A stretch of 64,000 bases of DNA, from the NCBI RefSeq assembly GCF_023556315.2, contig NZ_CP116221.1, forward strand, positions 1,437,001-1,501,000. The letters run 5' to 3'. The position numbers and the translations under genes were made by a program. The first letter of the stretch is position 1, and the number at the start of each line of letters is the position of its first letter. Shown here piece after piece: positions 55,918 through 62,980 of the stretch. Below the pieces are notes generated by a model. It did not search any database and had not been told where the DNA came from. It saw nothing but the letters and a program-made list of their open reading frames with translations. This stretch comes from Psychroserpens ponticola (GTDB lineage: Bacteria; Bacteroidota; Bacteroidia; Flavobacteriales; Flavobacteriaceae).

Positions 55918-56652
55918 ATGAGCAACTTAAAAATTACTTGTGTTATTGTAGATGATGAGCCAATGGCGCTTAATTTAGTAGAAAGCTATGTAGAAAAGAC
56001 ACCATTTTTAGAGCTTAAAAAGAAGTGCAGTAATGCGATTGAAGCGATGGAATTTTTAAAAACCGAACCTGTAGATTTACTGTTTTTAGACATCCAGATG
56101 CCAGACTTGACAGGTATAGAATTTTCTAAAATGCTACCAAAAGAAACACGTGTTATTTTTACCACAGCTTTTGATCAGTATGCTTTGGAAGGCTTTAAGG
56201 TAGAAGCATTAGATTACCTTTTAAAACCTTTTGATTATGCAGAGTTCCTTTCCGCAGCAAATAAAGCAAACACTTGGTTTGAATTGGTAAAAGGAAAAAA
56301 ACAAAGTATCGTCTCTGAAGAAAAGGAATTCCTTTTTGTAAAATCTGAATATAAACAATTGCGCATTAAATTAGCTGATGTCTTGTATTTTGAAGGCTTA
56401 AAGGATTATATTAAGATCTGGTTGAAGAACAATCCGAAGCCTATTTTAACACTGATGAGTTTAAAATCTCTGGAAGAAGAATTGCCTGAAACACAATTTA
56501 TGCGTGTGCATCGTTCGTTTATTGTATCATTAAACAATATTGATATTATTGAACGTAGTCAGATCATTATCAACGAACAACGTATTACGGTTTCAGAGCA
56601 ATATAAACCTAAGTTTTTAGCATTTATTAATAATAACTCACTTAACTCTTAA
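55918..56652 (+). CDS. LytTR family response regulator
   Basis: This 244-residue regulator has a receiver domain (about 5-120) with acidic pocket VDDEP, phosphoacceptor Asp58 in LFLDIQMPD, and the LDYLLKPF lysine motif, followed by a LytTR DNA-binding domain (about 145-244, FLFVKSEYKQLRIKLADVLYFEGLKDY split at the domain edge). LytTR proteins bind direct repeats upstream of promoters. It is the last gene of the efflux operon and is the natural candidate to bind the shared GTCTAT elements at 50262-50309, 56669-56715 and 58218-58265. Confidence 0.95.
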   Translation: MSNLKITCVIVDDEPMALNLVESYVEKTPFLELKKKCSNAIEAMEFLKTEPVDLLFLDIQMPDLTGIEFSKMLPKETRVIFTTAFDQYALEGFKVEALDYLLKPFDYAEFLSAANKANTWFELVKGKKQSIVSEEKEFLFVKSEYKQLRIKLADVLYFEGLKDYIKIWLKNNPKPILTLMSLKSLEEELPETQFMRVHRSFIVSLNNIDIIERSQIIINEQRITVSEQYKPKFLAFINNNSLNS

Positions 56653-56668
56653 GATGCTTATTTGCCTA

Positions 56669-56751
56669 TCTATAAAATCATTCTATTTATAGACGGAAAA
56701 TAGTTAAACGTCTATTTGTCTTTTTCAGAAGACTTCATTCAAATACATTTA
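56669..56751 (+). promoter_or_regulatory. Putative regulated promoter of the thioredoxin operon
   Basis: The region holds TCTATAAAAT (56669-56678), then CGTCTATTT (56709-56717), then TACATTTA (56744-56751) as a -7 box. These three elements recur with the same spacings (40 and 35 bp, start to start) at 58219-58301. In addition ATAGACG (56689-56695) is an inverted copy of CGTCTAT (56709-56715). Confidence 0.6.
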
Positions 56752-56848
56752 AATTCTGATTTTAAGATGACTACTAAAAATTGAAGCAAAAGAAAGTCAA
56801 GCTTAAGTATTTAAAATTTAAAACAATTAAACTTGTAGTCTTAAGACT

Positions 56849-57385
56849 ATGATAAAAGTAAGATATAAAATGCATAAGCGAATTCTATTAATAATGTCAG
56901 TTTTATGTCTTGGTTTTGTAACCTCGAGCAATATAGAAATAGAATATTACACCTCTAATGATACTGATATTCCTATTCTAAATTTTGATGCTTTAGAACC
57001 TTTGTTATATGCTGAATCTGAGGACATTCAGATTGTTAATTTTTGGGCGATGTGGTGTGCGCCATGTGTTAAAGAATTACCCGTGTTTCAGGAATATCAA
57101 AGAAACAATCCGAATGTAAAAGTCACACTGGTCAGTCTAGATTTTCCTGAAGATGTTGAAACTAAACTAAAACCGTTTTTAAAGAAAAAAGGAATCACCT
57201 CAAAAGTAATTCTTTTAGACGACCCAGATTCTAACAGTTGGATAGACAAGATCGATCCAAATTGGTCTGGTGCCATACCATTTACTATTATATTCAACAG
57301 TAAAAACCGTTCTTTTCATGAACGTACTTTTAATAATATTACAGATTTAAAAAATGAAATTAATACTACAATAAATAACAAATAA
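56849..57385 (+). CDS. TlpA/ResA-like thioredoxin-fold protein
   Basis: The 178-residue protein has an N-terminal hydrophobic signal or anchor (about 10-27) and a thioredoxin fold with the active site WCAPC (Cys70 and Cys73) in NFWAMWCAPCVKELPVF, and the cis-proline region GAIPFTIIF. Such exported reductases act on periplasmic disulfides or in cytochrome maturation. An in-frame ATG at 56870 would also give a good signal. The gene is 9 bp upstream of another thioredoxin-fold gene and shares a promoter type with the gene at 58377. Confidence 0.9.
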   Translation: MIKVRYKMHKRILLIMSVLCLGFVTSSNIEIEYYTSNDTDIPILNFDALEPLLYAESEDIQIVNFWAMWCAPCVKELPVFQEYQRNNPNVKVTLVSLDFPEDVETKLKPFLKKKGITSKVILLDDPDSNSWIDKIDPNWSGAIPFTIIFNSKNRSFHERTFNNITDLKNEINTTINNK

Positions 57386-57394
57386 CAAATAACA

Positions 57395-58093
57395 ATGAAA
57401 AAAAACAATGTAATATTCGCAGCTATGATCTTATTAAGCGGTTTGTTAATAACAACTACAGCTAATGCCCAAGAGAGAAAAGGACCACCTCCAAACGGTG
57501 AGCGTAAAGGACCTCCAAAAGGTGGTCACAGTCCAGAGCAAACTAAAACTTTAGAAGAAATTGGAGGTTATAAAATTGGAGAAGTTGCAACCGATTTCAA
57601 ACTAAAAAATGTAGATGGCACATTTTTTTCTTTAACCAATATAAAAGATGCAAAAGGATACATTGTCGTTTTCACCTGTAATGAATGTCCGTTTTCTAAA
57701 CTATATGAAGACCGTTTAATTGCACTTCATAATGAATATGCTTCTAAAGGGTATTCAGTAATTGCTATTAATCCTAATGTTAGTAAAGGTAATGAAAGAG
57801 AAAGCTTTGCTGCTATGCAAAAAAGAGCAAAAGAAAAAGAATTCCCGTTTGTGTATTTAGCAGATGAAAACAAAGAGGTATTTCCAAAATATGGTGCAGT
57901 AAGAACACCTCATGTCTTTTTATTAGATAGTGAAAGAAAGGTTCAATACATAGGAACTATTGATGATAATGCTAGGTCTTCAGAAGACGCTAAGGTTAAC
58001 TTTGTAGAAAATGCGATACATGCTTTAGAAAATGGAAAACAGCCAGAACCTAATTTTACGAAAGCTATTGGTTGTCCTGTAAAAGCTATTTAA
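57395..58093 (+). CDS. Secreted peroxiredoxin/thioredoxin-like protein
   Basis: This 232-residue protein has a signal peptide (about 1-26, ending ANAQ), a Pro/Gly/Lys-rich linker (about 27-46), and an AhpC/TSA-type thioredoxin fold with TCNECPFS (Cys95 and Cys98), YGAVRTPHVFLLD, and a C-terminal AIGCPVKAI that adds a third cysteine. The arrangement matches a conserved redoxin group in Bacteroidetes. It probably works with the TlpA-like protein encoded 9 bp upstream. A strong terminator ends the unit. Confidence 0.9.
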   Translation: MKKNNVIFAAMILLSGLLITTTANAQERKGPPPNGERKGPPKGGHSPEQTKTLEEIGGYKIGEVATDFKLKNVDGTFFSLTNIKDAKGYIVVFTCNECPFSKLYEDRLIALHNEYASKGYSVIAINPNVSKGNERESFAAMQKRAKEKEFPFVYLADENKEVFPKYGAVRTPHVFLLDSERKVQYIGTIDDNARSSEDAKVNFVENAIHALENGKQPEPNFTKAIGCPVKAI

Positions 58094-58139
58094 GATAATT
58101 AAAGCGTCATACAACAACCTAATTGAATTTGTTAAAAAG

Positions 58140-58169
58140 AAGGTGTACTTATAGTAGTACACCTTTTTT
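58140..58169 (+). terminator. Intrinsic terminator after the thioredoxin operon
   Basis: AGGTGTACT (58141-58149) pairs perfectly with AGTACACCT (58156-58164) around a 6-nt loop, followed by six T. Confidence 0.92.
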
Positions 58170-58217
58170 ATATAATGGCTATTAATGAACTCCCTTTCAT
58201 TTCTGAATAAAAGTGTT

Positions 58218-58301
58218 GTCTATAAAATAATCGTAATCGTAGATTAAAAATAAGCACTCGTCTATTTCTGTTTTTTTCAACTCTTTATTGAAATACCTTT
58301 A
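58218..58301 (+). promoter_or_regulatory. Putative regulated promoter of the DUF6515-like gene
   Basis: GTCTATAAAAT (58218-58228), CGTCTATTT (58259-58267) and the -7 box TACCTTTA (58294-58301) repeat the layout found before the thioredoxin operon. The sequence between them is also alignable (for example TTTCA and TATTGAAATACC against TTCA and CATTCAAATACA). Confidence 0.6.
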
Positions 58302-58376
58302 AACTATAAAAAGAAAATGGTGTCTTAATTTATAGATACGATATGAAGGATGTTTAATCATTTAAATTTTAAAATT

Positions 58377-58997
58377 ATGAAAGCCTATATAAAAGCATTT
58401 GTCTTACCAAGTTTATTTATGGTAGCCATTATTTCGCAAGTTACAGCACAAACACGTCGAACGACTACAACTAATAGAACCGTAAAAACGACAAGAACTA
58501 ATACAGCTAAAGTTGAAACCACAAAAAGTAGTGCCACGAAGCGAATACCTAATACTAGAGTAACTTATAAAACACCAAAAAGGAAAGTAGTTTCTGTAAG
58601 AACCCTTCCTAATAGAACGGTTATTACTCATAGAGGTCAGAATTATTATTATTCAAATAATAAATATTATACACAATCTAGAGGTCGATATATCGTAATA
58701 GCACCAAAGGTTGGTTTTAGAGTTCATGTATTGCCAACACAGTATACAAGGGTTAGGTTTAATACGTTTAATTACTACAATGCGCAAGGTGTTTTTTATG
58801 TTCAAGTTAATAACGAATATGAAGTTGTAGATCCAGAAATAGGAACGATTGTTTACGAGCTTCCTGATGATTATGAAAAAGTAATTATTGACGGGTTAAC
58901 CTATTATGAGTATGCAAATATATTATATGAAAAAGTACAAATAAATGGTGCCAGAGCTTATGAAGTAGTTGGAATTATTGATATGGAATATAAATAA
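58377..58997 (+). CDS. Secreted DUF6515-like protein
   Basis: From the ATG at 58377 the protein has 206 residues and a signal peptide ending TAQ; an ATG at 58350 would place nine extra residues before it. A Thr/Arg/Lys-rich basic stretch (about 25-85) is followed by Tyr-rich repeats (HRGQNYYYSNNKYYT, YNAQGVFYVQVNNEYEVV, IDGLTYYEYANILYEKV) of the type seen in DUF6515 proteins. The function of that family is unknown; the repeats suggest an envelope structural role. A shared promoter type links it to the thioredoxin operon. Confidence 0.78.
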   Translation: MKAYIKAFVLPSLFMVAIISQVTAQTRRTTTTNRTVKTTRTNTAKVETTKSSATKRIPNTRVTYKTPKRKVVSVRTLPNRTVITHRGQNYYYSNNKYYTQSRGRYIVIAPKVGFRVHVLPTQYTRVRFNTFNYYNAQGVFYVQVNNEYEVVDPEIGTIVYELPDDYEKVIIDGLTYYEYANILYEKVQINGARAYEVVGIIDMEYK

Positions 58998-59021
58998 TTG
59001 ATTTGATTGGTTAGTAGTTTG

Positions 59022-59056
59022 AAAAGGAGAGTAGTTTATTAATTATTCTCCTTTTT
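59022..59056 (+). terminator. Intrinsic terminator after the DUF6515-like gene
   Basis: AAAAGGAGA (59022-59030) pairs with TCTCCTTTT (59047-59055) around a 16-nt loop and runs into T residues. Confidence 0.85.
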
Positions 59057-59312
59057 GTTTTAAAATGTTTTTCAAGATGTCACTCGAGCTTTGATTAAAA
59101 GCGAAAGTTGTTACAGTTTATTGAAAAAGTTACTCCAAATGGTATTTCTGTAATGTTAATGGTACATTTTTTATGCTACAATGTAAAAGAGTGAAGTAAA
59201 ATCTCTGTGGCATGATTTGTTAGGACATGTTTAAATGAATTTAAGAAGCAAGAATAGTTTGAAGTAAATATTGACTCAAACTCAATTTTTTTCATATATT
59301 TTAAAGCTATAG
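59057..59312. other. Intergenic region before the ECF sigma gene
   Basis: This AT-rich stretch has no open frame or strong hairpin. A weak promoter-like pair, TTGACT with TATATT 18 bp later, lies near 59271-59300. Nothing else was recognised apart from the leader element that follows at 59313. Confidence 0.5.
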
Positions 59313-59350
59313 TGTAATAATTTTTCATTTACGCCACTAACCAATAAAAA
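59313..59350 (+). promoter_or_regulatory. Shared promoter/leader element, copy 1
   Basis: TGTAATA at 59313 and GCCACTAACCAA at 59333-59344 recur without gaps at 60553-60584. The element ends about 15 bp before the sigma-factor start codon, so it probably includes the transcript 5' end. Confidence 0.55.
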
Positions 59351-59358
59351 CAACACTA

Positions 59359-59850
59359 TTGAGTAGCGATTTTTATAAAGCATCTATTTTACCATTTTCA
59401 GGAATAATCATCAAATTATGCCGAGCTTATACCAACTCGCAACAAGATTTTGAAGATTATTATCAAGAAGTGTGCTTGCAAATCTGGAGGAGTAAAGACA
59501 ATTTTCGTGAAGAATTGCAATGGAGTACTTGGGTGTATCGTATTTCATTAAACGTTTGTTTGACCTTACTTAAGAAAAAGAAAAACAATGTTCAATATTT
59601 TGTGTCTGATTCTATAACTGTTGAAGAAACCGAAGATAACTACGCGTTTTCAGACGAATCACTAAATTTATTATATGATGCTATTAGAAAACTATCAGAA
59701 ATTGATAGAGCAATTATTATGTTGTATTTAGAAGAAAAATCGCAAAAGGAAATTGCTGAAATTATTGGAACTAATCCTAATAATATTGGTGTACGTGTTA
59801 AAAGAATTAAAAATAGATTAAAAAAAATATTAGATGGAAAGATCAATTGA
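59359..59850 (+). CDS. ECF-type RNA polymerase sigma factor
   Basis: The 163-residue protein has region 2 (FEDYYQEVCLQIWRSKDNF and WSTWVYRISLNVC) and region 4 (LSEIDRAIIMLYLEEKSQKEIAEIIG followed by NNIGVRVKRIKNRLKK), typical of extracytoplasmic-function sigma factors. The start is TTG at 59359; no ATG is in frame nearby and the homology begins within a few residues of it. The next gene starts 17 bp before its stop, so the two are coupled. The shared leader before the gene at 60601 makes that gene a candidate target. Confidence 0.92.
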   Translation: MSSDFYKASILPFSGIIIKLCRAYTNSQQDFEDYYQEVCLQIWRSKDNFREELQWSTWVYRISLNVCLTLLKKKKNNVQYFVSDSITVEETEDNYAFSDESLNLLYDAIRKLSEIDRAIIMLYLEEKSQKEIAEIIGTNPNNIGVRVKRIKNRLKKILDGKIN

Positions 59851-60490
59851 AAGCATTTGGAAAGAGGGTTTTCTTAAGAGTGACGCATTAGTAGCTCCAA
59901 AAATAAACAACCTTTACAACCAAAAATCAATTCATATTATTGATAAATTTAAAAGAATGTTTAAAATAAATTTGATTGCCATTATAGCATTCTCATGTAT
60001 CTTTTTAATTGTCTCTTTCTTTGTTGGCATACCAATTACAGGTATAATGTTTTTTGTTTCGCTTTCAGTACTTGTGTTTATTAATAAGCAGTTATTAAAT
60101 GGTTTAGATAAAATAGATAAAGGAGCAAGTAGTTATCAATATTTAAAATCATTTAATGAGTGGATAAAAAAGCAGATAGCAATCAATATAAAAATATCCA
60201 GATTTTTGTATCCAATAATATTTATTTCAATGGTTTTTGGTTTTTGGTTTAAAGATGCAGAAGGCATGCCTTTGGGCGAAAGACTTGTAGGTGAAATTCT
60301 TGTTGGGTTTCCTGATATTTATTTAGTATTTGGAATCCCATTAATAGGAATCGTTATCGCATTATTTATTTTAGTTTTACTGGCGTATTTTGGAGGTCGT
60401 ATTTATAAATGGGATTTAAACCTAGTATATGGAAGAGTGTTTAAAAAACTAGAAGAAATGATGACTGATATAGAAAGTTTAAGAAATTAA
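59834..60490 (+). CDS. Four-helix membrane protein, candidate anti-sigma factor
   Basis: The 218-residue protein starts inside the sigma gene. It has a cytoplasmic N-terminus of about 45 residues (SIESIWKEGFLKSDALVAPK) and four transmembrane helices in two pairs (about 47-90 and 122-190), with a cytoplasmic helix between (about 91-118) and a short charged tail. It has no zinc-binding HxxxCxxC anti-sigma motif and I do not recognise the family. The overlap with the sigma gene and the soluble N-terminal part make an anti-sigma role the simplest inference. Confidence 0.75.
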   Translation: MERSIESIWKEGFLKSDALVAPKINNLYNQKSIHIIDKFKRMFKINLIAIIAFSCIFLIVSFFVGIPITGIMFFVSLSVLVFINKQLLNGLDKIDKGASSYQYLKSFNEWIKKQIAINIKISRFLYPIIFISMVFGFWFKDAEGMPLGERLVGEILVGFPDIYLVFGIPLIGIVIALFILVLLAYFGGRIYKWDLNLVYGRVFKKLEEMMTDIESLRN

Positions 60491-60552
60491 AACATCTTTA
60501 AACCTTATAAATACTTGATTTTTAAATTAATTCAAAAAAAATAACTTTTGCA

Positions 60553-60589
60553 TGTAATATTTTTTGTCTTCTGCCACTAACCAAGAAAA
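60553..60589 (+). promoter_or_regulatory. Shared promoter/leader element, copy 2
   Basis: TGTAATA at 60553, 13 bp, then GCCACTAACCAA at 60573-60584 and AAAACA match the copy before the sigma gene at the same spacing. It ends 12 bp before the ATG at 60601. Confidence 0.55.
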
Positions 60590-60600
60590 CATTAATCATT

Positions 60601-61053
60601 ATGACACTACAAGAAGCAAATAACTTTTTTGAAAATTTAAAAAATAATACAACTAAAAAATCTGAAGTTAAGGTTTATGAGAAATTTATTTATATTCTAA
60701 CTGCATTGAAAGATAGAACCTTTACAACAGATGAAATTCAATCTTTAGAAACGGAATTGAGTAATTTAAATTTGAAATCAAATCCTGATAACAGAAAAAA
60801 ATTCTTCAAAAAAGCACTAAGTAAATTTGAAAGCTATTTAAAGGAAACATTTCCCTTGACTTCCAAAGATTACTATACTAACATGAGTGTGAGCTTAGGA
60901 ATATTATTTGGAGTTGTTTTTGGAGTTCTTATAGGTCAGCGTTTTGATAAATCCATGGGACTTTCCGTAGGGATTTGTATAGGGTTGTTCATTGGCGCGT
61001 TTATTGGTCGTCGTAAGGATGATCAAGCTAAAGCAACTGGAAACTTGCTATAA
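60601..61053 (+). CDS. Small protein with C-terminal glycine-zipper membrane segments
   Basis: The first 95 residues of this 150-residue protein are soluble, charged and helical (ANNFFENLKNNTTKKSEVKV, with LPTSKDYYTNM-like spacing before the membrane part). Residues 98-138 form two hydrophobic helices with many GxxxG patterns (LGILFGVVFGVLIGQRF and GICIGLFIGAFIGRR), as in glycine-zipper membrane proteins that self-associate. I do not recognise the family. The leader shared with the sigma gene suggests membership of the same regulon. Confidence 0.72.
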   Translation: MTLQEANNFFENLKNNTTKKSEVKVYEKFIYILTALKDRTFTTDEIQSLETELSNLNLKSNPDNRKKFFKKALSKFESYLKETFPLTSKDYYTNMSVSLGILFGVVFGVLIGQRFDKSMGLSVGICIGLFIGAFIGRRKDDQAKATGNLL

Positions 61054-61141
61054 TTAGCAGTAAAAGAAACACAAAGAATCACATTATTTATTTAAAATTA
61101 AAATGCCGAATAACTTTCGGTCAGCTAAAAAACAGCCTAAA

Positions 61142-62536
61142 ATGAAAACAGTAGCAGCACTTATAATTATATTTATACTATCCATAGTAAACATATTTTC
61201 TCAAGAGATCTCAGGAAATTGGAGCGGAAAAACCAAACGTGGAGATAAAGAAATCACATTCGTTTTTAACATAAAACAAGAGAATGCTACCTATTTAACT
61301 ACTATGAGTGTACCCACTTTTAGAGTTTCTGGTATAAAACCTTCAACTACAACTTTTGCAAATGGAAAGCTAACAATCGATGGTTCTAATGTTGGAATGT
61401 ACTATGAAGGCATTTTTAATAATGAAACGCAACAATTTGAAGGAACGTATAAAGAAGGCGGAATTGAAATGGTTTTAAATTTAAAAAAAGGGTCTGTGAA
61501 AATTGAAGAGTCAAGAAGACCTCAAGAGCCTGTAAAACCATACCCTTATTATGAAGAAGAAGTAGTTTTTGAAAATGCAAAAGCAAAAATATCATTAGCA
61601 GGTACATTAACATTACCTAGTGAAAATGGGAAATTTCCTGTTGCAATTTTAATTAGTGGAAGTGGCCCACAAGATAGAGATGAAAGTTTTATGGGACATA
61701 AACCATTTTTAGTGTTGGCAGACCATTTAACAAGACAAGGCATTGGAGTATTACGTTTTGATGATCGTGGTCAAGGAGAATCTACTGGTGATTTTGGAAA
61801 TGCAACAACAGAAGATTTTTCTAAAGATGTATTAAGTGCAATCACTTATTTAAAAACTAGAAATGATGTAGACATAAAAAACATTGGTTTAATTGGTCAT
61901 AGTGAAGGTGGTATTATTGCACCTTTAGCTGCAAACAATTCTAAAGATGTTGCTTTTATGGTATTGTTAGCTTCTACAGGAATATCTGGAGCAGAATTAT
62001 CTGTAATGCAATCTAAAACTTTAAGACAATTTCCTGTTAAAGATGAAGTAACTTATGAAAAAAACACAAGAAAGGCGATTGCAATTGTTACTTCAAATAA
62101 AAGTGAAACAGAAATTAAAAATGAATTAACAACACATTATAATAATTTTATAAGACCAATTTTAATGTCTTTAAATGTGCCAGAAGAAAAGGTTAACTTG
62201 TTTATATATAGTCAGTTAAAAACAAGTTTACAACCTTGGTCACGTTATTTTTTACAATACAATCCTGCTGATGAAATTGAGAAATTACAAATTCCGGTAT
62301 TGTCATTAAACGGAAGTAAAGATTCCCAGGTAAATGCAAAAATAAATCAAGAAGGCATAAGAAATGCATTAATCAAAGGAGGTAATAAAGATTATAAGAT
62401 TATTGAATTAGAAAATTTAAATCACTTTTTTCAGGAATGTGAAACAGGAAAGTTGGATGAATATAGAAAAATTGAGCAAACATTTTCTCCAACTGCTTTG
62501 AAAGAAATTTCTAATTGGATTTTAAAAAGAATTTAA
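61142..62536 (+). CDS. Secreted alpha/beta hydrolase
   Basis: From the ATG at 61142 the protein has 464 residues with a signal peptide ending FSQ; an ATG at 61103 would add 13 residues. A small N-terminal beta domain (about 20-120, ISGNWSGKTKRGDKEITFVF) is followed by an alpha/beta-hydrolase fold (about 140-464). The nucleophile elbow is GHSEG, the oxyanion region is ISGSGPQDRD, and the catalytic His is in LNHFF near residue 435. This layout matches secreted esterases or peptidases of Bacteroidetes related to acyl-peptidase-type hydrolases. It converges with the decayed LytTR gene. Confidence 0.9.
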   Translation: MKTVAALIIIFILSIVNIFSQEISGNWSGKTKRGDKEITFVFNIKQENATYLTTMSVPTFRVSGIKPSTTTFANGKLTIDGSNVGMYYEGIFNNETQQFEGTYKEGGIEMVLNLKKGSVKIEESRRPQEPVKPYPYYEEEVVFENAKAKISLAGTLTLPSENGKFPVAILISGSGPQDRDESFMGHKPFLVLADHLTRQGIGVLRFDDRGQGESTGDFGNATTEDFSKDVLSAITYLKTRNDVDIKNIGLIGHSEGGIIAPLAANNSKDVAFMVLLASTGISGAELSVMQSKTLRQFPVKDEVTYEKNTRKAIAIVTSNKSETEIKNELTTHYNNFIRPILMSLNVPEEKVNLFIYSQLKTSLQPWSRYFLQYNPADEIEKLQIPVLSLNGSKDSQVNAKINQEGIRNALIKGGNKDYKIIELENLNHFFQECETGKLDEYRKIEQTFSPTALKEISNWILKRI

Positions 62537-62558
62537 AATGGTAATAATCCATTCAAAT

Positions 62559-62980
62559 TTATTTGAAAAGTTGATTGATATTTGCTTTATATAATTTTCC
62601 TATTGGCACAATGTGATCTTGAATATAAACTCTGTTTCCTACAATACTATTGATATGCTTTTTGGCAACTGCAAACGATTTATGTACTTGAAGAAAATCA
62701 TGATCTGAAAGCAATTGTATGGTATCAGATATTTTTTCGCGGATGGTTATGTTACTTTTAGTAGTAATAACTTTAGTATAATTTCCTGAAGCTTCAATAA
62801 ACAAGATTGCATCTAAATCTATTTGAATGTAACTATTATATTGTTTAAAAACACATGCTTTTCTTTAGGTTTTGTATTTCCGTTGCTTTCATTTTTTAGT
62901 GTAGCAGTATTAGAAGCTGTTACTTTGTTTATGGCACCTAAAAAGCGTTCAAAACTAAATGGTTTTAATAAATAATCTAA
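62559..62980 (-). pseudogene. Remnant of a LytTR response regulator
   Basis: Read on the minus strand from 62980, one frame gives LDYLLKPFSFERFLGAINKV, the end of a receiver domain, and continues to HVFLN before running into a stop at 62819-62821. The other frame resumes with YNSYIQIDLDAILFIEASG and a complete LytTR-like domain (62559-62804 is its open part, with no proper start). Restoring one A in the AAA run at about 62844-62846 would join the two frames as HVFLKQYNSYIQ. The first 100 or so receiver residues, including the phosphoacceptor, are absent. The remnant begins within 3 bp of the stop codon of the neighbouring T9SS cargo gene. Confidence 0.85.

Noticed and set aside
62559-62804. 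Stand-alone 81-residue LytTR regulator
   Set aside because: The only start is a TTG that corresponds to an internal Leu of the LytTR domain, and the upstream DNA encodes the matching receiver end in another frame, so it is a pseudogene fragment.
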